Notes: generated by a model not told the origin, from the sequence alone. DNA of 64,000 bases from Isoetes taiwanensis (GCA_021234155.1 JAJEKV010000083.1:3190573-3254572); one strand, 5' to 3'; shown: positions 11,791-24,570, counted from the first letter of the stretch. Translations and numbers: made by a program.

Positions 11791-13489
11791 CTTCAACTAA
11801 GAAAGTAGAGTGTAGTACTCTTTACTTGGTGGACCAAAATAGATATCAAGTCAATGACATAGGTCAATGAGATTGATAACATACTGCACAAAGAAATCAT
11901 CAATCTCAAGGTTGACCAGCTCTAGTGGGATTATGAGATCATGCTGTGGACTAAGGGGCTACTCCAGAACTACTCCAGAAAGATCAATATGGTGAAGATA
12001 ATCTCACTTGAAGACTTAGAATGTATTTGTTAAGCGTAACCAAGATGCTTTCATATGCTGACCAACAATTTAGTTCCATAAATGAAGTTCATAATATCCT
12101 GCGCTTTGGAGCATCATAATTGCATTGTCAAATTTTTTTTTAATTACAGTATGTACAGAAGGAGCTTAATCTGCAACCCAACATTGCATTGTTGACTGCC
12201 CACTTTATTTCATGCAAAACCTATACAGGTGCTTGCTTTCTTCTATTATTTTCCACTTTTATGAAGTGATCTTAAAATGCACAAAAATGGAAGAAACAGG
12301 GGTGATATTATACAGGAGGAGGATAGGGATAGATGTGCTAAGGTTAGTCTGGGATAGTTTGGAGCCAAGCCAAAAAATAGATGTGAGGGCCAAGACAGAA
12401 GGGATGTTGCTTTCGAGGAGCCATCTTCCATCGTTCCATCTTTATTATTCATCTTCTTTTTGTCTAGACAAGTTCTCTAATTTTTGCCACAGGAATGCAA
12501 GTTAATATCAAACATGCCATGGAAGCTCCCATAAGCTCAACAATCCATGTCTGGCCCAGGTTATTGGAAACCTCTCCAGGTTCACAATGTTAAATGTTTA
12601 TTTACTTGACAATTCCATGGAACAAAGGCCATCTTGCTGAATAATAATGGCCATGCCTTTATAATCAATTCAATGCTTTAACAATCACACTTCTGCTTCA
12701 ATTTAAGTCTCCATACCAGGAATTGGTGTATTACTAGCATAGCTTAGGATTTATCCAGGAGGGATTTGGGATGGGATTCAGATCAGGAGCATCTGAAGGG
12801 AAGCAAACTAACCTCAATCAGTCATGACTAACACAGAGAAACTGAAACCATTGTTGAGAATGCTTCATATAGATATCTAATGCAACAGGTCTGTTACCTT
12901 CTCCAACTGCAGCCATGCTTAAGGGCAGAAGTTGTTACCCAATAGGTCTCGTTGAATTGCTTTTTAATCGCCTGCTAGTGCAAGTTCTTTGACCAAAGGA
13001 TAGATCGCATAAAAACTTTCTGCAGCCTGCAGATTTTGAGTTCAGTTATGAGCTGTGTTGTTTTATGTTTTGACTTGTGGATAGAATGTTTAGTTATGAT
13101 CACAACAGGAACTTAGAAAGGAGATCGGTCCTTTTAGTCCCACATAAGGAATTGACAAAAAATCCGAACTCACAACCTCTCAGTTAATTCGCCTCTGCTA
13201 GTCCCTCCCCGCCGGGTCATATTCCTTCTGATTTTAAGATTTCAACTGTTATAAGTTCCAGATGTCAATTACTATAAATTTTAATTTTTCATGTTGGTTT
13301 CTTTTTTATTGTATTGGAACTTGTGCTACTAAGTATCATGTCCTATCAAGTTTGATATGAAAAAGATTTTTTGTATTCCTTCAATTCTAGGTAAGATGGA
13401 AAGCAACATTTATGCGTGGTAGTGCACTCTCTCTACCTAGGAAAGCAAAGATGGAGGGATTAGGAGGAGGGATTTAGAGGAAGGCGAGC

Positions 13490-16184
13490 ATGCAGGAAGT
13501 TGGGCATGGATATGGCCATGCCCTAGATCCGGTAGAGGTGGTGGATAAATCAGTTCTCGAGCCCCCTCCTGAACCACTGCAAGTTCCAGAAACCATCGCG
13601 GAGGAACCTCCTTTGGAGAAGGAATTAGTTCTCCTTGGAGCCAACAAAGTGCTGGTCTTTGGCTTTCTCAGAGGTTTTCTTGAGAGACTTAAGCTGTTAA
13701 GTGTGCTTCCCGGTGCAAAAAGTGTAAGACATGCTTAATCAACATTAGTTTGTACATTTTGATGTTGATTAGAAGCCTAGTGCATAAGGATAGAAATTAT
13801 CATAAGGCATTCAGGTGTCTGTCTCAAAGCTTTATAAATTTGATATTTGGATAGCTCATATAAGAATTTAGAAAACTTATGGGAGAAATTAGGGAGAATT
13901 TAGAAAACTTATGGGGAATTTAGAAACTTATTGCTAATAAAATATAGTAGAATGCAAGGGGTTTTGTTTCACCAAGTTCTGAACGTGTACATGTAAAACT
14001 TACTTTTGTCATCCCTAATGTTATATAGAGTGGAGATACAAGCATACGGGATGGAGAAAATCAATGATGGATATGAAATTGTTAAAGGCAAAACTACTTG
14101 AGAGTGCAAAACTTGTACTTAGACCATTCCAAGCGAGGACCCGAAGCCTTCAAGTTTGCAATAGAAACTGCTTGGCTTATGGATGTTATATCTCGCGACT
14201 CTCAAAGAGGTGTGAATGCTCTTTTTGAAGATAAAATTTTTTTTATTTACTTATAACATGACTGTATAGGCTTGAATACATCTAAGATCTCGCCATCATG
14301 ATTAATGTTAACGTTTTCACAGAGGATTAATATACCTTCTTTGACCTTTTTCCCACTACTTCATGTTGCATGTTAACTTAATATATTTAGGCTGTTTGTG
14401 GTTTAATCATTGACTGCTTCTGGCTGTGGTGGTCCAAATCTTTGTTCAAGATTGGTTGAACTGACTTTCTTTTACCATTCATGGGACTTGCTTTATGTTG
14501 TCTGTAGTAATGCAGCATCTAAATATGTTCTCTGATCATGAGTGTTTAGGTAGAACTAGAAGGCACATTTTCTATCTTAGTGAAGGCCATTGAGGAGGGA
14601 GGCCAGGGGAAGCGGCTTCCTGAAAGTGCTCGAGCATATAAAAGTGCTTAATCTAGAGATGCATCAAATGAGGGCAACACTTTTCTCTCTGAAGCGGAAG
14701 GAAGAGCATAAGATGATGGTTAGTCAATGGAATAAAAACTTGGCTGCACTGGGCAGGTTGGTTAATTCGCCATTGCAAAATTTATTAACAGTGCAGAGAC
14801 TTATTCTATGCTAATGTATCAGGTAAATGATGTGACTTGCTCAGTTGAAACTTATAGGCAAAAGAAACTGATGTATCAACTTTCGTTTTTCAGGGCATCA
14901 AAGACCTGAAGAAACAAAATAAGATTGCTGCAAAGTACAGGTAATGTTTGTGTTAGACTGCCTTACTCTTCATTTCTTTAGTTCTGGTACTTTGCTTAAC
15001 ATGAGGGCCATATTGGACTGGGTATAGGGCAGATATTCTAGCTGCTCAGACTGATTCTAGACTAAAAAGTTAATTGATGTCCGTGTTAATGACTTGAAAC
15101 ATGAAAATGAAAAGAACTCAAGCGTCAAATTAAGGTCGTTGGTTTTACATAGTATTTTATCTTTAAGTTGGCAAAAACGGCACAATTATTTGCTGGCAAC
15201 ATCAGTGGAGCTTTGTATTGGATATAGAAGTTAAGTGGTCATGGTGGAAACAAAAGCGAGTTCAGATCAGTTACTTATCAAGTTTAGTATTGGTCCTTGT
15301 CATCCGATTACTAGTAATGGTTTTGGGAATCACACATTGTTGTTAGAAGAGGCTGTATAATGTATCCAGCACAAAGCCGAGGGTATTTCAGTGGAAACGC
15401 TTGGCTTGTAAGCAGGAGGTATTTGGCTTTAAGACCCAGCAGTTTTAACATAGAATCATTCAAGGCTGGCCCTTGCATGGCCCCAATGGCAGGTGCAAGT
15501 ATGAGGATGGAAATGGCTTATGCAGTGTCCCATTAAGGGGGAAGCAGCATTGGAATAAATGATAATGAGCACCCGTAGCACAAAGCATGTATGGGACATT
15601 TGATGTAAGAGTGTATTAGTACATGTAGATCGTTTTTCTATTTTGGTAGAATAATTTTAAGGAATATGTGTATCTTGCAGATCGAGAAACATGTGAGTAG
15701 CAAGAATCTAGAGTTCTTGAAAAAGCAAAAGTGTGCAACTTATGGAGGGAAGCCATAAGTCTGCAGGCAGACCATGAAACTGATATCCAGGAAATGGATC
15801 TGATGATTAAAAGCTGCTGGATCAGAAGAAGGAGAAGGAGGAAGTGATTGCAGAGCTGGAACCACGGTACTATTTCTCTTCTCTCTTTCTATGGGGTTTG
15901 ATAACATTAAAAGCATTACTGAAATATGTTTCCAATTCAGGTACCTGGAGGAAATGGCAGAAATAGCAGCCATTGAAGCAGAGAAAGAAAAACAGAGAAA
16001 CATGTCTATTGAACAACAAGGGGAGAATGAGATGAGGCTCAGGGCTACAATGAAAATTCAGAGAATATGGCGTGGGCGTGTTGCTCGTAAAGCATTTAAG
16101 AAAAGAACTCAGAAAGTGGAGAAAAAACATAAAGCACAAGAAAAGAAGGTGGTAAGAAGAAAAAAAATAACTGGAAACTTTTAA
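13490..16184 (+). pseudogene. DRC9/DRC10-like IQ-motif axonemal protein, degraded intron-containing gene
   Basis: Probable homologue of dynein regulatory complex subunit 10 (IQCD) or its relative DRC9 (IQCG), nexin-link components of motile axonemes. Candidate exons are 13490-13723 (ATG start; a helix like FLRGFLERLKLLSVLP precedes a GTAAGA donor), 14550-14718, about 14796-14821, 14894-14941, 15028-15134, 15681-15866 and 15941-16184. Exon 1 joins exon 2 in phase, and the last junction (CCACG to GTACCTGG) restores P-R-Y-L. The final exon has a charged coiled coil, an IQ motif KIQRIWRGRVARKAF (16053-16099) and a Lys/Arg-rich tail, the usual C-terminal order of DRC9/DRC10. Frame breaks occur inside exon 2, in an A-run in exon 5 and twice in exon 6, so it looks like a pseudogene unless the assembly has indel errors. 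DRC10 is preferred for the N-terminal helix, but DRC9 is not excluded. Confidence 0.6.
16053..16099 (+). other. IQ motif in last DRC-like exon
   Basis: Encodes KIQRIWRGRVARKAF, fitting IQxxxRGxxxR. IQ motifs bind calmodulin or related EF-hand proteins. It lies shortly before a basic tail, as in DRC9/DRC10 relatives. Confidence 0.85.
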
Positions 16185-16372
16185 GCTGCCAAAGGTAGTA
16201 AGATTTGTTTCTGCACATCATTTAAAGGTTGTGTTGGGCTGTTTGGACTCCTGATACGTCTAGAAAGAGACTGGGCATTACATTGCACGTGGATTTTACT
16301 ACGGAGGACAAGTAGGAGTCATGAAAAACTTTCAATCTTAAGATTGATGTTCCCGTATATGTATATTATTAT

Positions 16373-16814
16373 GGGAAAATTCTAAATATATCCTTTAAGT
16401 TTACAAATAATTCAAAAATACCCCTAGAAATAGGGTGCTTAACTCGAATGGCAATAACTTTTTTGTGATCAATCAACTACAAAAGTATCCTTCATAAATT
16501 TATAGATATGAGTGAGCGCTATCCAATAGCAGTAGAATAAATCAGAAATGGAGTTGGAATCTTCAAGTTATAGTGTTTTAAGTAAGTGCTATAAAAAATG
16601 ACGTAAATGAGCATAACTTGTGGAATTTCAACTCCAATTTCGATGAATTTAACGTTGTTCGGAAGATCTTATCCTAATCTATAATGTTTGTGAAGATAAC
16701 TTTTGCATTTGAGAAACAACAAAAACTCTATTACCTTTTTTCCAAAACTGCTCTTAATTTGGAGGGTATTTTTGGAATTTTCACAAACTTGAGGGGTATA
16801 TTTAGAATTTTCCC
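16373..16814. mobile_element. MITE with 9-bp target duplication (Mutator-like size)
   Basis: The left end GGGAAAATTCTAAATAT and right end ATATTTAGAATTTTCCC are inverted copies. The inverted similarity runs about 50 bases inward (AAGTTTACAAATAATTCAAAAATACCCC against the matching right arm). Flanks are TATTATTAT on both sides (16364-16372 and 16815-16823). A 9-bp duplication is typical of Mutator-like elements, although this flank is itself 3-bp periodic. The interior of about 340 bases has no coding capacity. It lies about 200 bases after the DRC-like gene's last exon. Confidence 0.8.
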
Positions 16815-16829
16815 TATTATTATTGCAAG

Positions 16830-19800
16830 AGTTCAAATGGCCTGCCATCTTGAACAAACATTAACTATCTAATGTAGAGTAACATTATGAATATCATATG
16901 AGTATAGCTCCATAAGGAAATTTGGAAATAGGGTGGAAATAACTTTAGTATTGAATTGATTTGAATTTTATCATCCACCCGGGGATTAAAAGCATATAAG
17001 GATGAACAAAAGAAATAAAAGCGGCGAGGTCTATTCTTGTCTAGGATTAAAACCCGGCACAGGAAATTTTTTTGAGTTAGAGATAAACTACCTCAAGATA
17101 AACTACTTTGTACATGAGGGGCACAATTGAGCTTGCTTATATAGCACCTCCTTGATTATAATGCCAGTGCTATTACTTAAGGCATATGGAACATCACGTT
17201 TAGTGGTTGGTTAGGTGTAATTAAGCCAGTATATTACATGAAAATGCTAGGCAATTTTGAAGTAGGTGATGCTCCATCTTGAGTAACTCTTATTTGGTAG
17301 CATTAACCGACATCGTTTTTCTTGATTTTTGAGGCTATTTGCACTGTCTCAATTTTGAGGCAATGTGCTCCAACTTCGAATAGGCAAATCATCTTGCATT
17401 TTGTCATCGTTAACGGGTTGTCTTTGTGGACCCTAGGCAAGTGAGGGATTGATCAGGGCTTATCTAATGTGATGATGTCTTTACCAACTCTAAAGCGCGT
17501 GTTTAGATATTGCACGAGGCTATTACATTCCTCATTGTTCTTGCACTTATACACACCTCTATTCTGCACATTCCATCGGAGAACAAAGTGGCTCATTTTT
17601 TCTTTCAAAAGGGGCTCTTACGTCTTTGTGGACCCATGTTCATTGTATAGGCGAAGTTGTGGACCCATGATCATTGTGTAAGAAGTTTAAAAGGCGGATG
17701 TCTTTCATGTTTACACATTAACAATATATTATGGGATGTTCTAGAGCGGACTGCTTGAAGAGGTAAGAACCATGTCTCATGTAGAAGAATCGATCTGGAT
17801 TTGTGGACTTGACTCCAACAAGTGCTCAACTTAAAAGGCTTTTTGGACTGTTTCAAAGTTCTCCCAAGTGGCAAGTGATATCACTAGCTCCTACATGTAG
17901 GGTTGAACCATGTGTAAGAAAGAATGTGTGTTCGAGCCTTGCATTATCAAGAGAACATACATAGACTAGAGAGAGAAGAGGTTAGGCGTTTTATCTTCAA
18001 TGCATGTAAAAGTAACTTCACAGGTTAGATTCTACTTATAAGAGGAGTTTGGAAAATGAGTCACGTGTCCTTTCTTAAGACAAGAAACTTACTAAGCTGG
18101 TTGACCCGGTTACATGCAAACAAATGGCCTAGGGTTCCACTTTACTTTGTCCACACCCCAAACCCTCTGAGGAGATGATCAACCATGGAGGCCGGAGGCA
18201 AGATCACAGTCTTGAGGGATCACAATGCACTAAAAGGGCCTATAGTGCAATCTCCAATAATGCACGGCTCATTGGGGGCGTATTGCTTTCGATGACTTCG
18301 GTCGAGCAATAGCTCAAGTGTCGAGGGGATTGATTACCGCGGCCAAAAGATTGGGCGGGATTTCTAGAAGGAAGGAGAGAAGCTCGGTAATCCTTGTGAA
18401 GAGGGAAACTCCTATCCTTGCCCGTCATTGCATCCCTCACTAAGCGTCTTTGCAGTCCGCCCGTTGCTCAATCATATTTGACCCGCCTCATCACTGCTGC
18501 TCAACTCATGGCAATCCCCGGTAAGTCCATGAAGATCACATGTGCTCTTGCTCCCAAAGGGCAACATACTAATCATTGGTCTTTGCCTTAGATTTAGGAC
18601 AAAGTTTGGAAGGCCTTGGCATGGGATTTTGGTGTCAAAGTCAAGGGATTCATTTTTCAAAGTCAATACAATGCACTCAAGATCAAACTTGACAAGGAGT
18701 ATTAGGTTTGAGGTCAAACATTGGTCAAAGCATGCTCTAGAATACTCTGGGAATTAAAGATTAGAAGACATTTATGTGAAGCTTGGAAGTCAACACATTG
18801 AAGTTTGGAAGATCCCTATGGTTCCAAATTCTTAGCCATTTTTCTCATTCCTACACCCATACCACATTTTTACCCCCATTATGCTTATTCGGCTTCAAAT
18901 TCATTTGTGGCAATTTTTTCTCTAGACTTTTGTCCCATTTTTACATTCCCCCTCGCTATCCATTCTTAAAAAAGCTCCATTGTCACCTTGCTCCAATACT
19001 CATGTTGCCAGTTTTATGACCTTCAAAGTTTTGTCAAAGCCTTCCACCATATGCCCTTCTACATTACCATTGTCACCATATAACTCTTTGTTTTACTTCC
19101 CTCCATTATTTTCTTACCACGCCTTCAAATGCCTTTATGAAGCCCTTGCTCCATTAGCAAGGTTGGTCTTCAATGAAACTCCATATCCAAGACTCCACAA
19201 ATATTATATCCCAAGGTTCCCATAGTTGCATAAGCTATATGTTAGCAACAAGCTTGGTTCACCATGGTTCGAAACATTGAAAGTCTTAAATCTATGTCCA
19301 TCTATTTTTTTAATAGATTCCTTTGGACCATAACTTGACGTGCGAAATACATCAAATACAGTGAAATTACGGAGATTGTATGTGCCATGAAAATACAACC
19401 CAAGCCGAACCCTAAAGCTCAAAAACCAGCTCGATTCATGCCGGATCCTTTGCCATCATCCCTGAAACCTGCATTCGCATACATAAGGAACCCACCAAGC
19501 CTAAATTTAAGCCCTAGGATGCCCAAACCCAAAAAACACGAAATATATACAGGGGATATTGCCCACAGAATTTTTTGAAGGTCCAGACGCGTTTTTGAAG
19601 CTCCATTAACATGTTGAACATGATGTAGAGAACCCATTTGTGCATTCCTCGGTCTAGAATATATTGTTGAGGCTGAAGAAATCTGTTTTATTTTATTTCT
19701 TTGTGATTCTTGCTGATTTATGATTTGTACGACATAAGCATGTGACATTGTGACAATTTGACCATTTTTCTCATTAAATTCCCTGCGAAGTTGCTATAAA

Positions 19801-22400
19801 AAAGGTCTGATATTATTTCTAGGTTTTCTCTACTTCAAACATTTTGATAGTAACCATTATTGTAGAAATCTGATTTTGATAGGTTGCCATTAGCCATAGC
19901 GACATTTGAAACCCTTGGAATTGAATTTCCTCAAAAAGCAACAAACTCAAGTTACAAATTTCACTATTACAATGCGCTACAAAAACAAACTATTTTTGGC
20001 AAATCAATGTATAATTAAAGACTTAAAGTGCTCTTTAATAATTTGACAGCGATCATAACACATTTTGCACTTATTGCCTTTGGAAGTTTCAAAACTTAGT
20101 TGCAAACTTGGGTTCTTGATTTCGATCAACTGATACGCCATTGACTTTCCATGACCAAAAATTAATCTAAGCTTGAGCTCGGTTCTATCGAGCTCGACTT
20201 TCTCAAACAATTATTTCCTTGGATTCCACTTTTCTCTGCCACTATGAGTAATCAAATCATCAAAACCAATAAAACTCTGCAAGCTACCTCGACTCGAACA
20301 CTGCTACCATTTTATAGAAATGGGAAAGGTATAAACAATTAATCTTTTGAGCTTTTCTGTTGGAATTTTCTTCTATAGATTAATCACCTTACTTGATCTG
20401 ACTGGAGGTTCTAATCCCAACTTGAGCCTAGTTTCAAGTTGGTTTCTTGTGTTTGACTCTTAGAGCCAGATTGAGGGTCAACATGTGGGCTTGACTTGAG
20501 AGCAAAAGGGTCCAAGGCCACTAGATTAGGAGCATATTCCAATGCATTACTATTCTTTAAGGATAAGGTTCTATCTACGAGATCCTTTCATGAAAAGCAA
20601 TGTATAGAGCTTATGAACAAGATCAAAACAGCTAGATTATCCGTAAAGCAATGACTATCCTTACATGACTTAAGGCAGCAGTCCAGATACTCACAACTAC
20701 TCTAAGCTAATGGGAAAGATGCACTAACCTGAAGGTGCTCATGATCAAAAGTCAAGTTGTTGGGGGTCATGGAAGTTGTTGAAATCATCGAAATATCAAT
20801 TCACTAAGGAAAGATGAGTGTTATTTCCTTTGCAAATTTACAGATCTGTATAGTCATCTTGCTTCTTCTTCTTCTTTTTAGTTGTGAGTTAGATTAACAC
20901 GAACTTTTTAATAAAGGAGCTATGTGGTGAGAAAGGTGATGAACTGAATGGCAAATCTAAAGGTATGGTTTAGTTTCATTAATTAGGTATAGGTCGACTC
21001 TTGTAGTTAAATCATTGTTCACAATCGGTTATCTCTACAATAGCAGGTGAGAAGGACTTTGGAGTACCAATTGATAAAGGAGTTCTCTGTTGGCGATAAA
21101 CATGTTGCATCTGAAATAATTGTTGCTGAACATGTTGTTGAATCAATGCCTGCATCCTGGAAGTGATATTTGTTTAATTTCTGATTTTTTATTTCTGATG
21201 TTATTTGTGCATTATTGATGTTTGCCCCTTTCCTTTTCATAACAATACAAATCTCAAAGAATATGGATGAAGCATCTGATCATGAAGTGGTTGTATTTCT
21301 TCTCCGGACAATGAGGTTGAGAATGGAAGACTCTTGAAGAGTCCTATACGACGCAACGATTTAAGAAAGAAAAAAGAAAAAGAACTTTTGATTGCTGATA
21401 CTTAAGATTGATGACTTTGTGATGGCTTTGTGCTGCTGAAATGATGAAGACCTTGTCTTCAAGCTAATTTAATTAGTTAGGTGAGGAACCATTGCACAAA
21501 CTTATCCATCTCCCACATTGCATTCTCGGGAGAGTGGGCTTACAACAAGACCAAAGTTTCTACAATATCTCTATTATGCAGTTGCCGAACTCTTTTATCT
21601 AGAAGATGGTCTGGCGTCACAGAGGAGTTTAAGTCCAGTGGTATACTCTTAGAACTAACCACGTTATCTGTATCTACTATAGCATGCTTCAATTGACTTG
21701 CATAAAATAAGGACAGAACTAAAGGTCCTGCAATAAGATCAACTCATATGCCATTAATCAATCTTTTCAGAATGTTAAAGGATCGGGCATAAAGCGAGGT
21801 TAGTTTAGGCACTCGAGGGTCATAAAGTATTCACCCTAGTGATGAAAGATGCATGATTCTCGGAAGACACAATCACCCTCTTTATAGGAGATATTCTCGT
21901 TTATGATGCACTTGTATGCCTTTTTCAAATTCTGCTGCACTGATACACTACTATATCTATATCGTGAAGCATGTTTACAGCTGCTTCTGTCCTGAGATAG
22001 TTATGCATCCCAACATAACTTCTGGGGTTTCTACCCATCATAACCAAAAAGGGCGTCATTTTGATCCTAGTGTGGTGTCTATTCTTGTCAAACTCCAGGT
22101 ATGGCAATCAAAATTTCCAAACAATCAACATATCCTCAACAATCAGTTTGACCATCAATTTGCGGATGATTGGTAATACTCCTACATAATGAAACCTTGA
22201 ACCTCTTTATCAGATCTCTTCAAAATCAACCTACCACTTATACTAGTATAAGAAACCCAAAAGTCTAAAACATGTACTATACATAAGCTAGAGCTCCATC
22301 GGAGTCCATAGCATTATCCTTCAAAGGTATGAATATGGCGTATTTAATCAAATTGCTTACTGTGTTACAGGATAATGAGACTGTAAAATCCATATTCACA
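16830..22400. other. Interval without recognised genes
   Basis: Several kilobases of AT-rich sequence with short random frames on both strands. No domain, LTR terminus or RNA gene could be supported, apart from a weak tRNA-like B box at about 17930 (listed under rejected observations). Confidence 0.45.
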
Positions 22401-23329
22401 CATTTCTAACGCTCATGTTGGTTGTTGCATGGTAGCGATTGGATAGGCCAGAAACCGGAGGTGCCGAGCTGGATTAAGTATCTCTGAGTTTCTCTCATTA
22501 TGCGCCTTAAAAGATCACCCACATTGTAAACATTTACATGTGGTTGAAGGGATAGAGAAGACTGAAACTCCTTGAAAGAAGCCCATGCCATGATGTAGTG
22601 AAGAAGGTTGCAGAGGAGGTATATGGATATAGGTGCTTTCTGGAGCTTGAGAGTCTTGGGGAGTCGCCCATGAATGGGAGTGAGAGGCGAAGATGGTTGG
22701 GAGAAATTGCAACAATGTGGGGGAGATGGGGGGCCCAAAGAAACCCGAGGTGTAGGAGGATCAAATTGAGTGCACGAGCGGGGCCGACCTCTTTCATGTC
22801 ATAGTCTTTCATGAAAGGGTCGCGGTTAGCTTTCCTACATTGATGTCATTCAAGATGATCAACAATTTGGTTAAGAAGTTCCTCCTGGGTGACAGCTCGA
22901 AGAGACATCTTCGAGAAGAAGAAAACAAACTAAGACCCTGGCGGCGATAGTGTTTGTGGTGCAGGTTGTGATATGGAGCAAAGCAAGGGGGAGTGGTCCA
23001 TGGCAAAATTTGGGTTATGGAAATATAGCAAAGTTATGTAATGGGTTATGGAAATATGGCAAAGTTGTGTAAACATTCCTAGTTGTTGCCGAATGTTGCA
23101 AGGGCAAGGAATATTACTATTCTATGCGAGACATGTATGTAATTATTAGAAGGGGTCGAGATATCATTTGGAAAAAGGTGGAACTAATGTCCAAACAAGG
23201 GTCATCTATTAATATGTTAAAGGCATCGAACTATTATAGTGGAAAAGGGCCTTAAGTATTAAATGGGCATCCACTATAGTAAAGATGGCCTTACAATTAT
23301 TTTAAAGCAATACTTTATCTTTATAGAAA

Positions 23330-23531
23330 AGGGGACAATGGAAAATATTGAGGCAACAATGTTACATGCTCGCCAAGAAGCAGCGGTGGCTGAATTTATC
23401 CAGCTCTTAAAAAGGCGAATCTATATGTTATCCATGCCAAGAGGATCACGATAATGCCAAAGGATATTGGCTTGGCGAAAAGGATTCAAAGGGACAAAAT
23501 TTTGGGATATTGTTTTTACACAGTGTTGTAA
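23330..23531 (+). pseudogene. Histone H3-like C-terminal fragment, copy 1
   Basis: Plus-strand codons give a block like ARQEAAVAEFIQLL, then after a one-base frame change NLYVIHAKRITIMPKD followed by IGLAKRIQRDK. This is the alpha-2/loop-2/alpha-3 end of histone H3; canonical plant H3 has NLCAIHAKRVTIMPKD then IQLARRIRG. The N-terminal half of the fold is not readable upstream. The chain ends at a stop near 23530, slightly beyond the usual H3 end. Wording shared with the copy at 39.3 kb (QEAxxAEx(I/V)QL, KRI..DK) shows the two belong together and differ from ordinary H3. What follows (about 190-bp repeats, TATA box, leader, ATG) matches the other copy, so this is a remnant of the same unit. 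Confidence 0.8.
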
Positions 23532-23599
23532 ATTGTTGATTTTAATATAACCATTGTTCTGAAGCATTGTATAGAAGTATTTTATTGAATAGATTTAAA

Positions 23600-23990
23600 A
23601 TAGAAAAAAAATCTAGCCACTTTCGGGTTACTCAAAGCAAAACGGGCTTGCGGCAATCTTGCAGAGTGACCAGAGTCAGATTCTTTGACCAAGTAATTTA
23701 AGATAATCACGAAAGATGAAGTCTCAAAGGAATTGCTAGCATGTGTTCCTACTTAGTTACAATTTGTTATTCAAGTAAAAATTGCAATACAAGCAAAATC
23801 AAGCCACCCCAATTTCTCCGTGCCAAAATGCTTTTGCGACAATCTCATTTGGCCAAATCTGCTGAGTGATTGGAGTTGACCTATTTTTCACTAAAGTTAT
23901 CCAATTTGGATCAAATAAAATGCAAAACAACTATTCACTTGTTTCTATCTAGTTTTGCATTCACATCAACCAAAATAGGTACCATGTGAC
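23600..23990 (+). repeat. Two diverged units of about 190 bp after H3-like copy 1
   Basis: Segments starting near 23612 (AGCCACTTTCGGGTTACTC) and near 23801 (AGCCACCCCAATTTCTCCG) share the order CxTTGCGxCAATCT, then GAGTGA(C/T)xxGAGT. They correspond in position and partly in wording to the three units at 39.55-40.05 kb downstream of the second H3-like copy. Confidence 0.55.
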
Positions 23991-24045
23991 CTCAAAAGAT
24001 AGATTTTTTAAATATTAGGGTTTTGGCACAAACCTCTAAAAATTG

Positions 24046-24165
24046 TCTATATAAATTCAAGCCATTTGCTCTTTTCTTTCACCAAGCTCTCAAGTCCTCA
24101 GAGTTACACAATTTCCAAAATTATTGTGATATCTCACAGTTATCTTTCACGCTAGGTCTAACCCC
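24046..24165 (+). promoter_or_regulatory. TATA box and leader of second reading frame, copy 1
   Basis: TCTATATAAATTC at about 24046 is followed by a pyrimidine-rich leader with TTTCACCAAGCTCTCAAG and then CCCCATGGCTCC, whose ATG is at 24166. The equivalent site downstream of H3-like copy 2 has CCTATAAAAGG at 40203, CTTCACCAAGTTTGCTCTC and ATGGCCC at 40323. The TATA-to-ATG distance is about 120 bases in both. A shared promoter-like layout is directly visible; activity is an inference. Confidence 0.6.
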
Positions 24166-24330
24166 ATGGCTCCAACTAGCCTTGTCGGGTGATACAATGA
24201 TTCCAACCATATTAGAGAGTTGAAGAGGCCTTCTAAGCCTTCGGCCACACTTTCAGCCTTCATGAGAGAATGCCCTTTTGTCATAATGTTATCACATAGT
24301 TCAATCAGCTTTGGGTGTTTGTAGGGATTC
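24166..24330 (+). pseudogene. Second reading frame of H3-linked unit, copy 1
   Basis: It starts MAPTSLVG, meets a stop, then continues YNDSNHIRELK and, further on, SATLS...CPFV. The start, the WYN/YND-NHI-E-K block and the ATL block align with the copy at 40323. The protein family is not recognised. Both copies carry early stops. Confidence 0.4.
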
Positions 24331-24438
24331 ATTTGCTATATATTTGCAATTTGGAGTTCCTTGTTGTATGTGTTGTGATAGAAATGTATCAATTTTAATG
24401 CATTATTAAATGATGTTGTATTATTTGTTTTAGATTAT

Positions 24439-24570
24439 CTTATATTATAAATGTTATAATGTCGTGGATCACGCCCTAATTTGAATGGCTGAGACCATCT
24501 GCATCCATCCAAAGGCCGAAATTTATCGCATGACTTACACCACTGTGATTGGTCATGCTTTGATCTCTTA
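24439..24570 (+). repeat. Non-purine lead of polypurine array, copy 2
   Basis: Homologous to 474-606, in the same orientation. It starts TCTTATATTATAA, contains CCCTAATTTGAATGG and ATTTATCGCATGACTT, then TGTGATTGGTCATG, and runs into the polypurine tract on its right. Confidence 0.75.

Larger units (their letters stand above)
9060..13400. other. Interval without a recognised gene; local duplications
   Basis: No protein family was recognised on either strand. The region is rich in old internal duplications (separate entries). The segments at about 9860-10000 and 10060-10200 also share words such as GGAATATCC and CTGTCTTAACAA. Confidence 0.45.

Noticed and set aside
13150-13200. Possible SINE B box on the minus strand (GTGAGTTCGG)
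   Set aside because: Does not complete the GTTCRANNC consensus and no A box at the right distance.
17880-17945. Possible tRNA-derived SINE on the plus strand (GTGTTCGAGCCTTGC B-box-like)
   Set aside because: The A box is weak and there is no tail or duplication; below the level of the 50-kb cluster.
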